Below are positions 26,077 to 36,743 of a stretch of 64,000 nt of DNA, piece by piece. Origin of the DNA: Corticium candelabrum (lineage: Eukaryota > Porifera > Homoscleromorpha > Homosclerophorida > Plakinidae); NCBI RefSeq assembly GCF_963422355.1, contig NC_085093.1, positions 8,382,618 through 8,446,617 of the forward strand, read 5' to 3'. Made by a program: the position numbers and the translations under genes. The notes below the pieces were generated by a model. The model was given only the letters and a program-made list of their open reading frames with translations. It was not told where the DNA came from and made no database searches. Position 1 is the first letter of the stretch. Each line of letters begins with the position of its first letter.

Positions 26077-29000
26077 GCCGTGGCTTAGTGGTTAGTGACA
26101 ATGGCTACCACTCCATGGTTTGGTGGATCAAACTCAAGTGACGACAGTAAATTATGAAACTTGTCTGTCTTTCTTTCTCATGTTTCTCTAGCTTTATCCA
26201 TGAGACTATGACTCGTTTCAGTCGTTGGGGAGTTTCTGTGGTCTGGCGAATGGTCCGTTGATGATGACGTTCAGTGCTTTCCTGGTGGTCATTTATATCC
26301 ACTAGGCATGTTGTCCGATTTTTGTGGTCACCGTAATGTCTGCAATTTATATCAAATTGACTAGTCATTGATGGCCGTGTGGACTACACAAAAACATGTA
26401 CCCTGCTGGGCTCACCTGCCGGGTTGGTGGGCGCCTAGATGGGGTAAAGACCCCACTTGCCCATTACGGAGGGGCATAACGACACATAATAACTTCCCGC
26501 ACGTGCAGTGTAGTCCTGGAAACAGTCGACCACATTGTGGCAGGCTGTAGTGCTTTGGCACCGATGGACTACACTGATCGACACAATCAGGTGGCCTCCA
26601 TCATTCACTGGGATGTTTGTCGCCATTTTGGGGTTCCAGTGGAGAGCAGATGGTACCGGCATCATCCTGATAGGCTTGTGGAGACGGATGATATTACTGT
26701 GATGTGAGATACCACCATCTCCACTGCCAGGAAATTCAAAGCCAACCGTCCAGACATCTGTCTCAGAAATAACAAGACAAACACTTGTCTTCTTATTGAT
26801 ATCAGCTGTCCTGCTGATGGCAACATTGGCAAGAAACATGCTGAGAAGTTGGCGAAGTACAGCGACTTGCGAGTGGAGATAAGCCACATGTGGCATTGTC
26901 GAACACTGGTGGTTCTGGTGGTCTTGGGAGCTTTGGGCACAGTGCACGCAGGTATTGCACGGCGGCTGGACATTATTCCAGGTCATCATAACCTGCAGCA
27001 CTTACAGAAAACAGTGCTTCTGGGATCTACTCGGATCCTTCGTAAAGTCATGTCTTCTTTCTAGACAGCCGTGATGGTCTAAGTACTTCTGAAGCAGGGT
27101 TTGCTTCTGGTACTTGTAATAGACTTTACAAACCAGACTGATCTGGTTGAGCACGACACATATAATAATGGTAATCCTACGTAAAGTCATGTCTTCTGTC
27201 TAGACAGCCATGATGGTCTAAGCACCTCTGAGGCAGGGTTTGCCTCCGGTGCTTACAAGATCGACCTTATGAACCAGACTGATCTGGTTGAGCACTACAC
27301 ATAATAATAATAAAGTCACCGCCGTGGCTTAGTGGTTAGCGACAATGGCTACCACTCCATGGTTTGGGGGTTCAAACCCCAGTGACGATAGTAAATTATG
27401 AAACTTGTCTGTCTTTCTCTCTCATGTTTCCCTAGCTTTATTCATGAGACTATGACTCATTTCAGTCGTTGGGGAGTTTCTGTGGTCTGGCAAACGGTCC
27501 GTTGACGATGACGTTCAGTGCTTTCCTGGTGGTCGTTGATATCCACTAGGCGTGCTGTCCACGAGTTTGCGGTCACCATAATGCCTGCAATCTATATGGA
27601 ATTGGCTAGTCATTGATCGCCGTATGGACTGCACGGAAACATGTACCCCGCTGGGCTCACCTGCCGGGTTGGTGGGCGCCCAGATGGGGGTAAAGACCCC
27701 ACTTGCCATTATGGAGGGGCATAGCGACACACAATAATAATAATGAAACTTGTAATGTATTTCAATATATTATACTACGTACATAGAACAACTATATCAA
27801 CAGCTAGATTCTGTAGTCCAACCAAACTGAAATGTCAGTTATTTGCTACAACTCTAATAATAATTAAAGCATTGTAATACATTGCAATACCAACATTGAT
27901 ACAAGTCAAACTGCTCTGAAATATGTTTACAAGCTCCCTAAGTAGGTCCCAGGCTATTGGGTAAATTTCAATTGGTGCCTTTGTTCACAAACTACTACAA
28001 AATTGTGTGCAAATGCCTTTACGGTCATGTCAAAACTTTTCTGGTTGATATGATAGCACTTTGTATGTAGTATGTCTAATATCAAAAGAAATGTGCTTGC
28101 AGGGCTCATTCAAGTTTTATTGGAGACAAAGGAGTTTATCGATATTTTGTTGAAGTTGTGTCTATCAGGTATTGAATGTCATAATTATTTAGGAATGTTG
28201 TTTGTATTGGATTTTAATTGTGACCGCTTGTCTTTTCATGTAATAGCTTGTAATGAAACTCTTCTTCGAGGATTCCGTCGGGTACGTTGGATTGATTTAA
28301 TTGATCGAGTACATAGGGAAGAGTAATCAGTTGTTGGTGCTCTTTGAAAGATGCTTGCATGTGATTACGATATTTTGCGTATTGGAGCTATTCAGTGCTG
28401 CATAAAATTACTGTCTGCTGACAGCCAGTTTGCTGAAAAGCTGTTGCAGTCTGATATTTCAGGTGATACTTATTTTAGTGTTAACAGTCATGTTAACTGA
28501 TTAATAATTTGCATGCGTTATAGAGTTTCTCAGTGAACTGCTAAAGACAACCAATGAAAGTGTGCTACGGTTGGAACATACTATTCTGTTTGCTGTACGT
28601 ATAGTACAATTTGTGACTATGTTTGTCTCGTCAGGTGTGCTTTGCAATGTCTTTATCTCATTGCAGACCACCAGCTTTACTACTCCGGTTGTCACTCAAT
28701 CTATGGTACACCATCGGTGTCTTGTGTCTGCATACATTGATTAAGGATGCTTCATGTCTTGTTTTAGGAATTGAAGCGATCATTACTGTGCTCACTGTGA
28801 CATCTAAGAGCAACAATTCAACAAGACTTTCTTGCTGTGGGTGAGTATGTGTGTTTCTTAGGTTGCATCTTGCATTTGCGGTTACTACTATAACTTGTTT
28901 AGACTACAACTGCTAGAAAGACTCCTTTCAAGGTACGTACCTGTTATTTGTGTTTCAGTTGTTTGGTGGTACTTGTGTTAGGGTTGATATTATTGTGGTG

Positions 29001-32000
29001 TGTTGAGACTCAGAGTCTTCTTAGGCATTTTTTGCGTTAGCACCACCATGAAATTGACTAGCACAAAGTTGATCACTACTCCATCAATTGGGCCAAATTG
29101 TTCTTCAAACTTTTCTAGTTTAGGTCTTTCTATTAACACTGAAACGATTGGAGCAAACGTTAGGGTACCTCTGGTACTGGTAATAATGGCTTAAACCTAC
29201 TTTCTAGAACGCTTTGACGTAAGTTGTATTTAGGTAACTCAACAGAATGTGACATGACAGCATTAGTCAATGCAGCTAGTTTTAATCGTGTGGAAGGGTT
29301 GCTTTACCAGAAGAAACTGGGAAAGCTTTTGGTGTTACTTAGGGTACGGTTAGGGTTAGGGTTAGGGTGCAACCGTTTAATTTCATGAGTTATAGGCAGC
29401 CTGCTAGCTTGCAGTTATTCAATTCAATGACTTTGAGCTTCAAGTGCATGGACGCCATTACTTCATTTCTGTCGTCAAAGGATGAGACTGTGCAAACATT
29501 AGCATGGACAACACTGGCATCATTTTTACGGTACATGTATACCAGTCTATCAATGAACGTTGCTGTATTATCTCGACTCTTCTCTATTGCAATAGGCAGC
29601 AGCATATACCTCACGTGGTGGACATGTATGGAAACATTTCAAAAGCCCTTGCAGTATGCAGAGAATGTACAGGTGATGACATCGCAGCTGTAGTGCCAAG
29701 CAGTGAAGAGTTATTAGGAGCTATTCTTGAGTCTATGGACAAAGCCTGCCAGTAAGAACAAACTCTCTAGTGCTTATAGTTTCAACTATGAGCTGTTCTT
29801 GCAGGCTTGGAACATTAGATATCAGTACTGTAATATCACAAACAACTGACACATTCAACCCATGCTCTGTTAACAGCATTCCTGACAATAGTTTAGTTGA
29901 GAACGAAAGGGCAAATCTTGTACAGCAACATTTTCGCCAGCAGCTTGTGGAGTTATGTGACTCTTCGTGTATTCCTTATGCTATGGTGTGTCCGTTTCTG
30001 ATATGTAACAAATATGAGGAATGGGAAGAAGTTTCTTGTAGATGTTGATGAGAGACATAGAAGGCCACGAGGACTTTCATGAGATTTTCTACCGCCTTTT
30101 GATGAAACTAGTTACTTTGGATGAGGAGATAGGAGAAGCATTGGCTATCAAATGGGGTTGCAATGTGTATCTCTGCTAATGGCTCGTCTTTGTTGTAACA
30201 TTTTATTGTTTCGCTTCTTGATAGCTGACGTTGGGATACTAAGGTTTGCCGTTAACGCTAAAGTGAAACTCAGTACGGCTGTCAGGTATGGCAGTTGCTG
30301 CAAACGCTGGAAGCTTTTGTGGATATACTTTCTGCTTGTAGAAAGTCATCTACCCTGTGCATTGCTGTTGACGATCTTTTGTCTGAGATGTGCTACCGAT
30401 TGCTCCGCCAGATGCGCCTTGGTTGTTCAGACGAGACCGAGCATGTCCGATTGGTTCTGACGGATAGTCTGCCAAGGATTACTGGTTAGTGTTCTCCTCT
30501 CGTTGAGACGTAATGGCGTATATCGTCCTTTTTCTGCTCATACACTTCTTGTCCCCAGGCACCATTTCAGAGTGTCTTTCCTTGCTCTACCAAAACTATT
30601 CGCCTTGCTCAACTACTTCTTGTCATCAAACTGCTCTCTTAGCACTACTGACTGTATCAGCGATGTGCAATCATAGGTAAGCATGCAACTATTAATTTTA
30701 TCTATTACTGTATGTTTGATTTTTGTTTCGTTCTTGTAGGCTTGTTTCGGCCGTTCTGCTTCTTTCTGCTTTGTCCAGCTTTGTAGAAGTTGTAGGAGAC
30801 ATATGCTTATTACCCAATCTCGTTAGCAAGTTTGTCACGTATCTTTTTGCGGTACCGTACCTCCTATCTGCTTAAATGCAGTATAGTTGCCACAGTCACG
30901 CGCTTTTATAGGACAGCATGACACAGCTGTGCGGAAGCAAGATTCAAACGAACTACCGGAATGTTGAAGGTAAATTATTATGAAACGAAGTGCAAGACTA
31001 TAGATTTGACCAGATTTGTTCACCAGAGCTGCTTTGTCGAAGTCTCCAACGATCCAAAGACTCCAACACAGACACGGTGCATTTGACTTTTTTACATCCT
31101 ACTGTGCTGCAGTGGATAATGATGTCGTCTCTTCGATCGAGTAAATACGGAATGAAGATGGTTGGATAATGAGAGAGAAGACTGAGACTGCTGTTATTTC
31201 TATAACGCTATTTTTTGCAGTTGCTGCGTTTCTTATCCATGTATGAAGACGTCAACACTTGCTTAGACGATATAGGGATCGATAAAGAAACTTGTGTCGC
31301 TTGCTTGACGGTGTGCCATATAGTTTTATCGTGATTTCTGTGTTTGAGGGAGATTGTTTTGTTGTAGGAAAATGCACTGACAGAGGACTGTGTAGACGTT
31401 ACGTATACATTTCAGTTGGTGAAAAGTCTTCATGGAATCGTACGAAGGCAATTGCTGTGTCTGACATCCTAAGATTTAGAGTAAATGCTTCTACAGGTTA
31501 TGTCTGATATTCCTGCTTTTAATTCTGCTAAAGACATATTGGAAAGGACTAGTTTTCGGTGCATACATCTACTTGTCGGCAAGCTTCTATCGAATCATAG
31601 ATTGTCTCCTCTTCCCGGTAATGTTCAATGATTTTGACATCAATTCCGCTTTTCAAAGACCTGGCGTTACTATAGATGCCACTGTTGAAGCTGTGTTGAT
31701 TTTGTTGACGAGACAGGCGATGTCGGAGGCACAGGTTTCCTTTGCTGGAGAAGCAACCGAATTGAAGTACATCTGCCAAGGTTCTGGGTACAATTACATG
31801 AAGGGTATAGATTGTAATAGCAATTTCTTTCATTCTCTAGTGATGTCAGTTCTTGAAAGGTTCGTTTACTGTAGGCTCCTGAGTTTACCTGACATCTAAA
31901 ACTGTCCGTTTTACAACTAGAAGCTTGTCACGGGATACTCCAGCACATGACGTATTGCTTGCCGCCCTCAACTACTTGCACGTTGCTACTTCAAAATCAA

Positions 32001-33232
32001 CGAAATGCAACCACCAAGGTAGACATGCACGGTCACTTTTTCTGATTGTATTACAGTCCAATTAACGACTTCTGTGCAGTCTTATCGGTCTTGTTATCAA
32101 ATGCTGACTTTGTGCAGTCCCTTCAGTATTTGTTGAATACTACGGTACCTCCTGAAGATGATGAATGCTAGTTCATCTACTATGATGTATTGCAATCTAC
32201 AGGTTGTTCGAGCAAAATGCGTAGCTGCTGCTTTGTACCTGACTGGACGGCTGGTGGAGTCTGCTCACGATTTTAATATTCCCGTAATATCTCACGGTAA
32301 ATGGCTTGCTATTTGAACAGTGCTTAGTTGTTTTTAATAGTGTCAAAATCGGCTCCATCTGGTTGCTGATTACTTACTGTTTTTGGCTGATCCACAAACA
32401 GGATCGATCACTGCCTGTACCGCAAGTTTTGTCATTTCCAATGGCATTAGTTTAATTAATTAAATTTCTTATAGCAGGTGCACTGTTTCTGTGGTCAGCG
32501 ATGTTGAAGTATGAGTTGTTTGTTCAATTGGCATACAATAAAGACGCACTAAGAGATGCAGAAACGTCAATGCTGAACGTCAGAGAAAACGTTTTGCGAC
32601 GTCTCGTTATTCTTCTCCAGAACCACGTACTTCAAGTATTCTTCTGTTATTATTCTGCACTCTGGCTGTCTCTCATCAACTGTGCTACAAAAACATTTTT
32701 ATTGTGACATTTAGGGAGATACGTTAGCAGCCAATTCTGCGGTTAGGTGCTTTGGGGAGCTGTTAACGTATACGCACAGATATTCGCCAATGATCAGTAA
32801 ACCTGACTTGTTTGTTTTTTCCTCAATTATTAAAATTTCTGTCTCTTTTAGCTTTGAAGTTAATAAAGCAACCATGGAATATATTGTGTGTTAAATCTTG
32901 CTTGCTACATTCCTCAGTGTATTCGGTCAGCACAGTCGTCTTTGTGTGTTTGGTATTCAAGAACACTTGTTCTCTACTGTTTATGGCTAATGGGATTGTT
33001 TCTGACGTATAGCTGATTAAGTATTCTGATGCACATCCTAGGCATCACCATTGGCCATATTATGAAGTTGTATCTACTCTAACTGATTGCTTTATCCACT
33101 TCCCATCACTGGAATGTACTAAGTCGCAGCTACTATGGGCATTTATTCAACTACTACAACAGGTGTACCAAATTCTTGGGTGGTGTGGTGTTGTTGCCGT
33201 GCCATGCTGCTGGCGGCGGCGGCGGTGGTGAT

Positions 33233-33306
<74 letters not shown>

Positions 33307-33863
33307 AATTTAATTCAATCTGATTCATCACAGTTTATGCACTAGATTATTGAGAAAGGCATTACCAGTACTGATCACATGGCAAGGGAGAAATGTGCTA
33401 TTGTTGTAAACCTGTTGCAGCACATACGGAAATCACTAAATGTGTCCACTGCCCAAAAACAATGCTGCCCCCAGTCAGAATTTATGTATCCTGATAAACA
33501 AATGGTTTTTCAATTCTTGTACATATGTAAGGTACTTTTCTTAACATATCACCAGATTCATTGATGGTGTATTGGTGGATGATCAAGTCTGCTCTGATGC
33601 AAGTTCATCAGCAATATGTCTCCAACATGACACCAGTATTCTTCAAACAGTTATTGAAGGTCTACTAAAGTAGTTAAGCAACTAGATGACATGCCATGCA
33701 CTTTCAGTTTAACCTATAACTGTACTGTTTGTTAATTAATCAACAAAGAAACTAACAATAGCACATTTACAGAAACTGTCTGCAAGAACTTGGTTTGTCT
33801 GTGCATCTATTAAACCTATTTGAAGTTCAATCTAGAGCTGAAGCTTCTTCTGATATAGTATAG
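17442..33863 (+). CDS. Large helical-repeat protein gene, MEI1-like candidate
   Basis: More than 20 small exons join in phase. Examples are 17442-17691 (ATG start), 25570-25773, 28103-28168, 28247-28281, 28351-28462, 28524 onward, and so on to 33773-33863 (TAG stop). The phases of the first five joins agree (1, 1, 1, 0, 1). The protein is all-helical, rich in Leu/Val and Cys, and lacks catalytic motifs, as in armadillo/HEAT-like proteins. Readable segments include [63 protein letters not shown] and [25 protein letters not shown] and GIEAIITVL recall meiosis inhibitor protein 1 (MEI1), a meiotic double-strand-break factor, but this is recognition by eye. Introns 1 and 2 (7.9 and 2.3 kb) carry SINEs, LINEs and MITEs; later introns are mostly short. 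The end overlaps NUDT1 on the other strand. Confidence 0.6.
18560..19167. mobile_element. DNA transposon/MITE with CTGTAAACC termini, copy 1
   Basis: The left end, ctgtaaaccaagaaatt, is mirrored at the right by aatttcttggtttacgg. TA lies on both sides (18558-18559, 19168-19169). The inverted repeat extends inward through the ggtg..gatttattttggta segment on the left. A second copy is at 51781-52296. A different MITE (tagcctcgaac type) lies inside, from 18697 to about 19143, and seems to have lost its right end. Confidence 0.75.
18697..19143. mobile_element. TAGCCTCG-type MITE with tRNA-like core, copy 1 (right end missing)
   Basis: It begins tagcctcgaacttccggacc like the copy at 48808 and continues through the shared interior (AAGCCAATCAGC, ACCGGAATGTCGG, GTGCACTAACGCTGATT). 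A tRNA-like segment with GGTCGAGCRGT and a degenerate B box (tttcatgcc) follows. It stops where the enclosing element's right end begins, so the right TIR is absent. Confidence 0.75.
19452..19588. repeat. (TG)n(AG)n(TG)n compound microsatellite
   Basis: A TG run, an AG run with GTGA variants and a second TG run lie directly upstream of a tRNA-derived SINE. The same arrangement (TG run, then the same SINE family) recurs at 62810-63240. Confidence 0.97.
19590..20030 (+). mobile_element. tRNA-derived SINE, family 2, copy A
   Basis: The head resembles a tRNA promoter: A box tagctcaattggttagag at 19596 and B box ggttcaagtcac at 19659. The spacing (about 60 bp) is right for RNA polymerase III internal promoters. 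The body contains ccttaagcaagaaact and gactcaggagtataaatgag, shared with copies at 62866-63238 (+) and about 37812-38236 (-). The tail is GT-rich. It lies in an intron of the helical-repeat gene. Confidence 0.85.
20031..22748. other. Long intron sequence without recognisable elements
   Basis: AT-rich sequence inside the first intron of the helical-repeat gene. I see short runs of T and diffuse AT repeats but no frame with a recognisable domain, no RNA gene and no clear inverted repeat. Confidence 0.45.
22751..23065. mobile_element. 315-bp MITE with TA target site
   Basis: The left end, cactcaaactccttatctgg, pairs with the right end, aagggaagtttgagtg. TA lies immediately outside both (22749-22750, 23066-23067). 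Small size, short TIR, TA duplication and lack of coding capacity fit a Tc1/mariner-mobilised MITE. The perfect TIR core is about 10 bp and extends with mismatches. Confidence 0.7.
23066..25569. other. Remaining part of intron 1 of the helical-repeat gene
   Basis: No coding exon or complete mobile element is recognised. A pyrimidine-rich acceptor (acattttcag) leads into the exon at 25570. Confidence 0.4.
26038..26076. repeat. (TAA)n microsatellite
   Basis: A perfect trinucleotide run of about 38 bp directly in front of SINE family 1 copy 1. Such AAT tails are shared by this SINE family and the adjacent LINE, so the run may be the tail of an earlier insertion. Confidence 0.95.
26077..26495 (+). 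mobile_element. tRNA-derived SINE, family 1, copy 1
   Basis: It starts gccgtggcttagtggttag. The A box TGGCTTAGTGG is at 26081 and a decayed B box (ggatcaaactc) at 26125. The body includes GGGCTCACCTGCCGGGTTGGTGGGC-type sequence near 26410 and ends gacacataataa. It matches the copy at 27321 almost base for base. It abuts the LINE fragment that follows. Two B-box substitutions suggest it is the older copy. Confidence 0.9.
26497..27178 (+). mobile_element. LINE 3' fragment, copy 2
   Basis: The + strand encodes [34 protein letters not shown], then [27 protein letters not shown] and [16 protein letters not shown]. This is the same C-terminal LINE domain as the minus-strand copy at 2.1-3.5 kb. An in-frame TGA lies just after VETDDITVM. 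The 3' UTR runs to about 27178 and ends gagcacgacacatataataat. The 5' truncation is typical of LINE insertion by target-primed reverse transcription. Confidence 0.85.
27179..27318 (+). repeat. Second copy of the LINE 3' UTR in tandem
   Basis: The cgtaaagtcatgtcttct...gtctagacagcc...gatctggttgagcac segment of the preceding LINE is repeated here, with about 10 percent differences, and ends acacataataataataa. It could be a very short, 5'-truncated insertion of the same LINE into the tail of the first, or a local duplication. Confidence 0.8.
27321..27745 (+). mobile_element. tRNA-derived SINE, family 1, copy 2
   Basis: A intact-looking A box (tggcttagtgg) and B box (ggttcaaaccc at 27369) are correctly spaced. 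The body is about 90 percent like copy 1. It ends cgacacacaataataataat. The last bases resemble the 3' end of the neighbouring LINE, which fits a SINE that borrows LINE machinery. Confidence 0.92.
29346..29369. repeat. Interstitial telomere-type TTAGGG repeat
   Basis: About three and a half consecutive TTAGGG units on the + strand, inside an intron of the helical-repeat gene. TTAGGG is the usual animal telomere repeat; a short internal run can arise by break repair or chance. Confidence 0.85.
33231..33302. repeat. (GT)n microsatellite
   Basis: About 70 bp of GT in an intron of the helical-repeat gene, preceded by a GGC/GGT triplet run. The Cys-Val and Thr-His frames it opens are artefacts. 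Confidence 0.97.
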
Positions 33864-34443
33864 TTCAGCATCGTGTCATGACCTTTAAATTTAAAATGTC
33901 CTCTGAACTTTTTACCTTCTAGAAAGAGGGGGTACCAAAGAACGTCGTCAGGCCACATCTCATCAAATGGAATACAGTCTTCATGAAACCATTGAGGTCT
34001 CATTTCTACATGTTAATTGTGGAGTTAGATAATTGCCTTGGATTATGCATCGGTGAATACAGTGTATCTGACGTACCTTCTGATTCTTGTGGAAGTCCTT
34101 CGTACTGCTGAGATTTGAAAACGTGAACCTCCAACAATTCAGGCTCACCATCAAATTCGAACGTCAAAACTCCAACTCGATCCAGCGACGAAACAGTCAC
34201 GTTTGCTTCTTCTAGCAGTTCTCTAGTGAAGTATTTTGATATAGCAACGGTTAGCACCTAGGACGTTGTCAATTCAACTTTCTACCAGAACCTCTTGGCA
34301 GCGTCTTCTACTGTTTCGTCAGATCGGACCTTTCCTCCAAATCCGTTCCATCGCCCTACACCAAAACCCCTCTTTTTCATCCCAAGAAGGATGTGAGGCT
34401 TGTTGTAAATTAGAACGAGCGTCAACAGCTTTGCCTGCGACAT
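33827..34443 (-). CDS. NUDT1: MTH1/NUDT1: oxidised purine nucleoside triphosphate diphosphatase
   Basis: Three exons on the minus strand: 34443-34292, 34222-34077 and 34005-33827 (152, 146 and 179 nt), giving 158 residues against 156 in human MTH1. The start [20 protein letters not shown] is followed by [19 protein letters not shown]. The Nudix box runs from Gly37 to about Val59: E43, R51, E52, E55 and E56 are in place, but the usual Gly near the end is Asn58. Asn33, Trp117, Asp119 and Asp120, the known substrate-pocket residues, keep the human numbering. The family hydrolyses 8-oxo-dGTP and 2-OH-dATP to monophosphates, keeping damaged bases out of DNA. Introns are 69 and 71 bp, GT-AG, phases 2 and 1. 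The last 37 coding bases overlap the end of the + strand gene. Confidence 0.95.
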
Positions 34444-34874
34444 GCTTCATCCGATCGCAATTAGCCTCGTACCAGACCCTCTCGCGCCGTCGTGCCCGGT
34501 TCCTTACGCAATCGGTTAGATCAGAGGAGTAGAAACTAGCGTGCGTTAAAGGCACGCCTATGTTCTCTAGACCTTTTTCTGTGCTGCTCTGTAATAATAA
34601 TAATGTCTGGATGTACTCTAAACGATGGCTGGTAAGAGCTGCTTTGTGAAATGATGTTTACATACTACGCTGTCTGTTGTCTAAAATGTTCCGTCTTTCG
34701 GTGGTTCCAGGACCTTTTTTCTCTATTGTCTGTGTGAGACAAGACGAGTTATAGAAAAAAATAAAAAACATTTTGAGAAAATGATGGGTGTGTAGGGATG
34801 GGTATGTACTTAATCATGCTCATCTCTTACATCACAATCCAGTACTGTGAGTGTCACATACGACTGCTGCGTTT

Positions 34875-35545
34875 TAATCTTGACTTTAGCCTGAATTTTT
34901 AGCGTGTGTTGTACGATAATTTCCTTTGCACTAATCTTGGTGTCCCACGTTTTCGCGGAGGTCTAACTAAGCTGTTGTGAGCGAACTAAATCTACTTATC
35001 TAGGAAGCCTACAACAACGCCTTGCTCCGTCAATCGTGGTGTAATTCGCATACTCTGTAAACTGCGCGTCCTGCGTGAATAATACCATGCAACAGTTCAT
35101 CATGCGTCGTAGCGGGTTTTTAGCTAATCAAGAGCTCGAATTTCACTACTTCGCCTTCCCACCTTTCTTGAATTAATCATTTATTGTTCAGCTGAAACGT
35201 GAGTGAGCATCATAGAAAGACGTCATGAAAGAAATGTGCGACTAAAATAATTATTTCTATATTTGGTACTTCTAATTAAAACAGAACATCGGATATTTGA
35301 ATGTCAGATAATCGAGTGCCCGAATCTGATAACTGAACGCCTAATTCGGATAATTGCTTGCCTGAATCGGTTAACTGAACGCCGAGTTCGGATATTTGAA
35401 CGCAAAATACTATAGTTGTCTTCAATTCTTCGTTCACGCTTCAATCGTCTCACTCGTTTACTGAGATAGTCGCGTAACAATGATCGCATAGTCACGTGAC
35501 AATGGTTGCGTAGCAATAATTTCTATCAAAGTAACGCGCGGAAAC
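34875..35545. repeat. Duplicated block, copy 1, with 21-bp minisatellite
   Basis: Sequence from about 34875 (cttgactttagcctgaattt) recurs from about 36143 with about 90 percent identity. Inside, around 35300-35405, about five units of a 21-bp repeat of the type cgaatcggataattgaacgc occur. No gene is seen. Confidence 0.85.
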
Positions 35546-36135
35546 TCAAAAAACAGACTTCTCTCTTCTTTTAGCTTTTCTTTTTCATTCCGTTTGTCAC
35601 AAATCAGTCTCCTTTTCTCTTTAGTCGCGTAAGGGAGCAAAATCGAGAGTCGTTTGACTCTTTTCGCCAAGAAATTACAATTGAGTCGACCCCTCAAAAG
35701 AGGTTCCATGCTTCAATTTTTAGCGCATATGTTACGGAGTCAAAATTGCATTCATCTGGCATCGTCGCTTTGTTGATTTGTCTTTCTGTTTTGCCGTAAA
35801 TCCATATGACAAGTGCTGACGTACGCATATAAATATATAAATATACTAGTAAATGCTCGGTTAGCATTGTGTTTGGCGAGCAATGGGGTTCTGTCTTTAC
35901 CTATTCGCGTAACAATGGTTGCGTTACGTAGCAATAGCTTCTGTCAAGCAAACGCGGGAACTCAGGAAACAGACTTTCAGTTGCTCTTCTAAAGTATTTT
36001 GCGTTCAATTATCCGATTCAAGCGTTAATTATCCGTTGCTTACGGCTGTTGTGCAACTAAATAACTTACATAGTCTGCGGTTGGGCAGCTGCTCAAATAT
36101 CATCATTCATCAGCTGTATAGACGCAATAATTTGT
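35546..36135. other. Sequence between the duplicated blocks
   Basis: It includes pieces similar to the end of copy 1 (cgcgtaacaatggttgcg, aactcaggaaacagacttt near 35905-35985) and an inverted piece of the minisatellite (gcgttcaattatccgattc near 36002). The whole 34.9-36.7 kb area is thus a rearranged repeat. No gene is seen. Confidence 0.6.
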
Positions 36136-36142
36136 AATTAAT

Positions 36143-36743
36143 CTTGACTTTAGCGTGAATTTTTAGCGTGTATTGTAGGATAATTCCTTTTGCACTAATA
36201 TTGGTGTCCCACATTTCCACGGAGGTCTAACTAAGCTGTTGTGAGCGAACTAAATCTACATATCTAGGAAGCCTACAACAACGCCTTGCTCCGTCAATCG
36301 TGGTGTAATCCGCATACTTTGTAAATCGCGCGTCTTGCGTGATACCATTCATGCAACAGTCCATGCGTCGCAGCTGGTTTTTAGCTAATCAAGAGCTCGA
36401 ATTTCCCTACTTCGTCTTCCCACCTTTCTTGAATCAATCATTTATTGTTCAGCTGAAACGTCAGTGAGCATCCTAGAAAGACGTCATGAAAGAAATATAC
36501 GACTAAAATAATTATTTATATATTTGGTACTTCTAGTTAGGACAGAGCATCGTGTAATTGAATGCCCAAATCGGATAACTGAACGCCCAATTCGGATAAT
36601 TGATTGCCTGAATCGGGTAACTGAACGCTGAGTTCAGATAATTGAACGCAAAACACTCTAGTTGTCTTCATTCTTCGTTCACGCTTCAGTCGTCTCACTC
36701 GTTTACTGAGATAGTGGCGTAACAATGATCGCATAGTCACGTG
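36143..36743. repeat. Duplicated block, copy 2, cut by the assembly gap
   Basis: This matches 34.9-35.5 kb, including the 21-bp minisatellite at about 36548-36650. It ends at the first N (36744), at a point corresponding to about 35495 in copy 1, so the missing sequence probably starts with the rest of this block. Confidence 0.85.

Noticed and set aside
26435..27001. 188-residue minus-strand frame
   Set aside because: Antisense shadow of LINE copy 2; the conserved protein is on the + strand.
34319..34555. 78-residue minus-strand frame with an upstream ATG
   Set aside because: It is out of frame with NUDT1 exon 1; the MTH1 frame starts at 34443.
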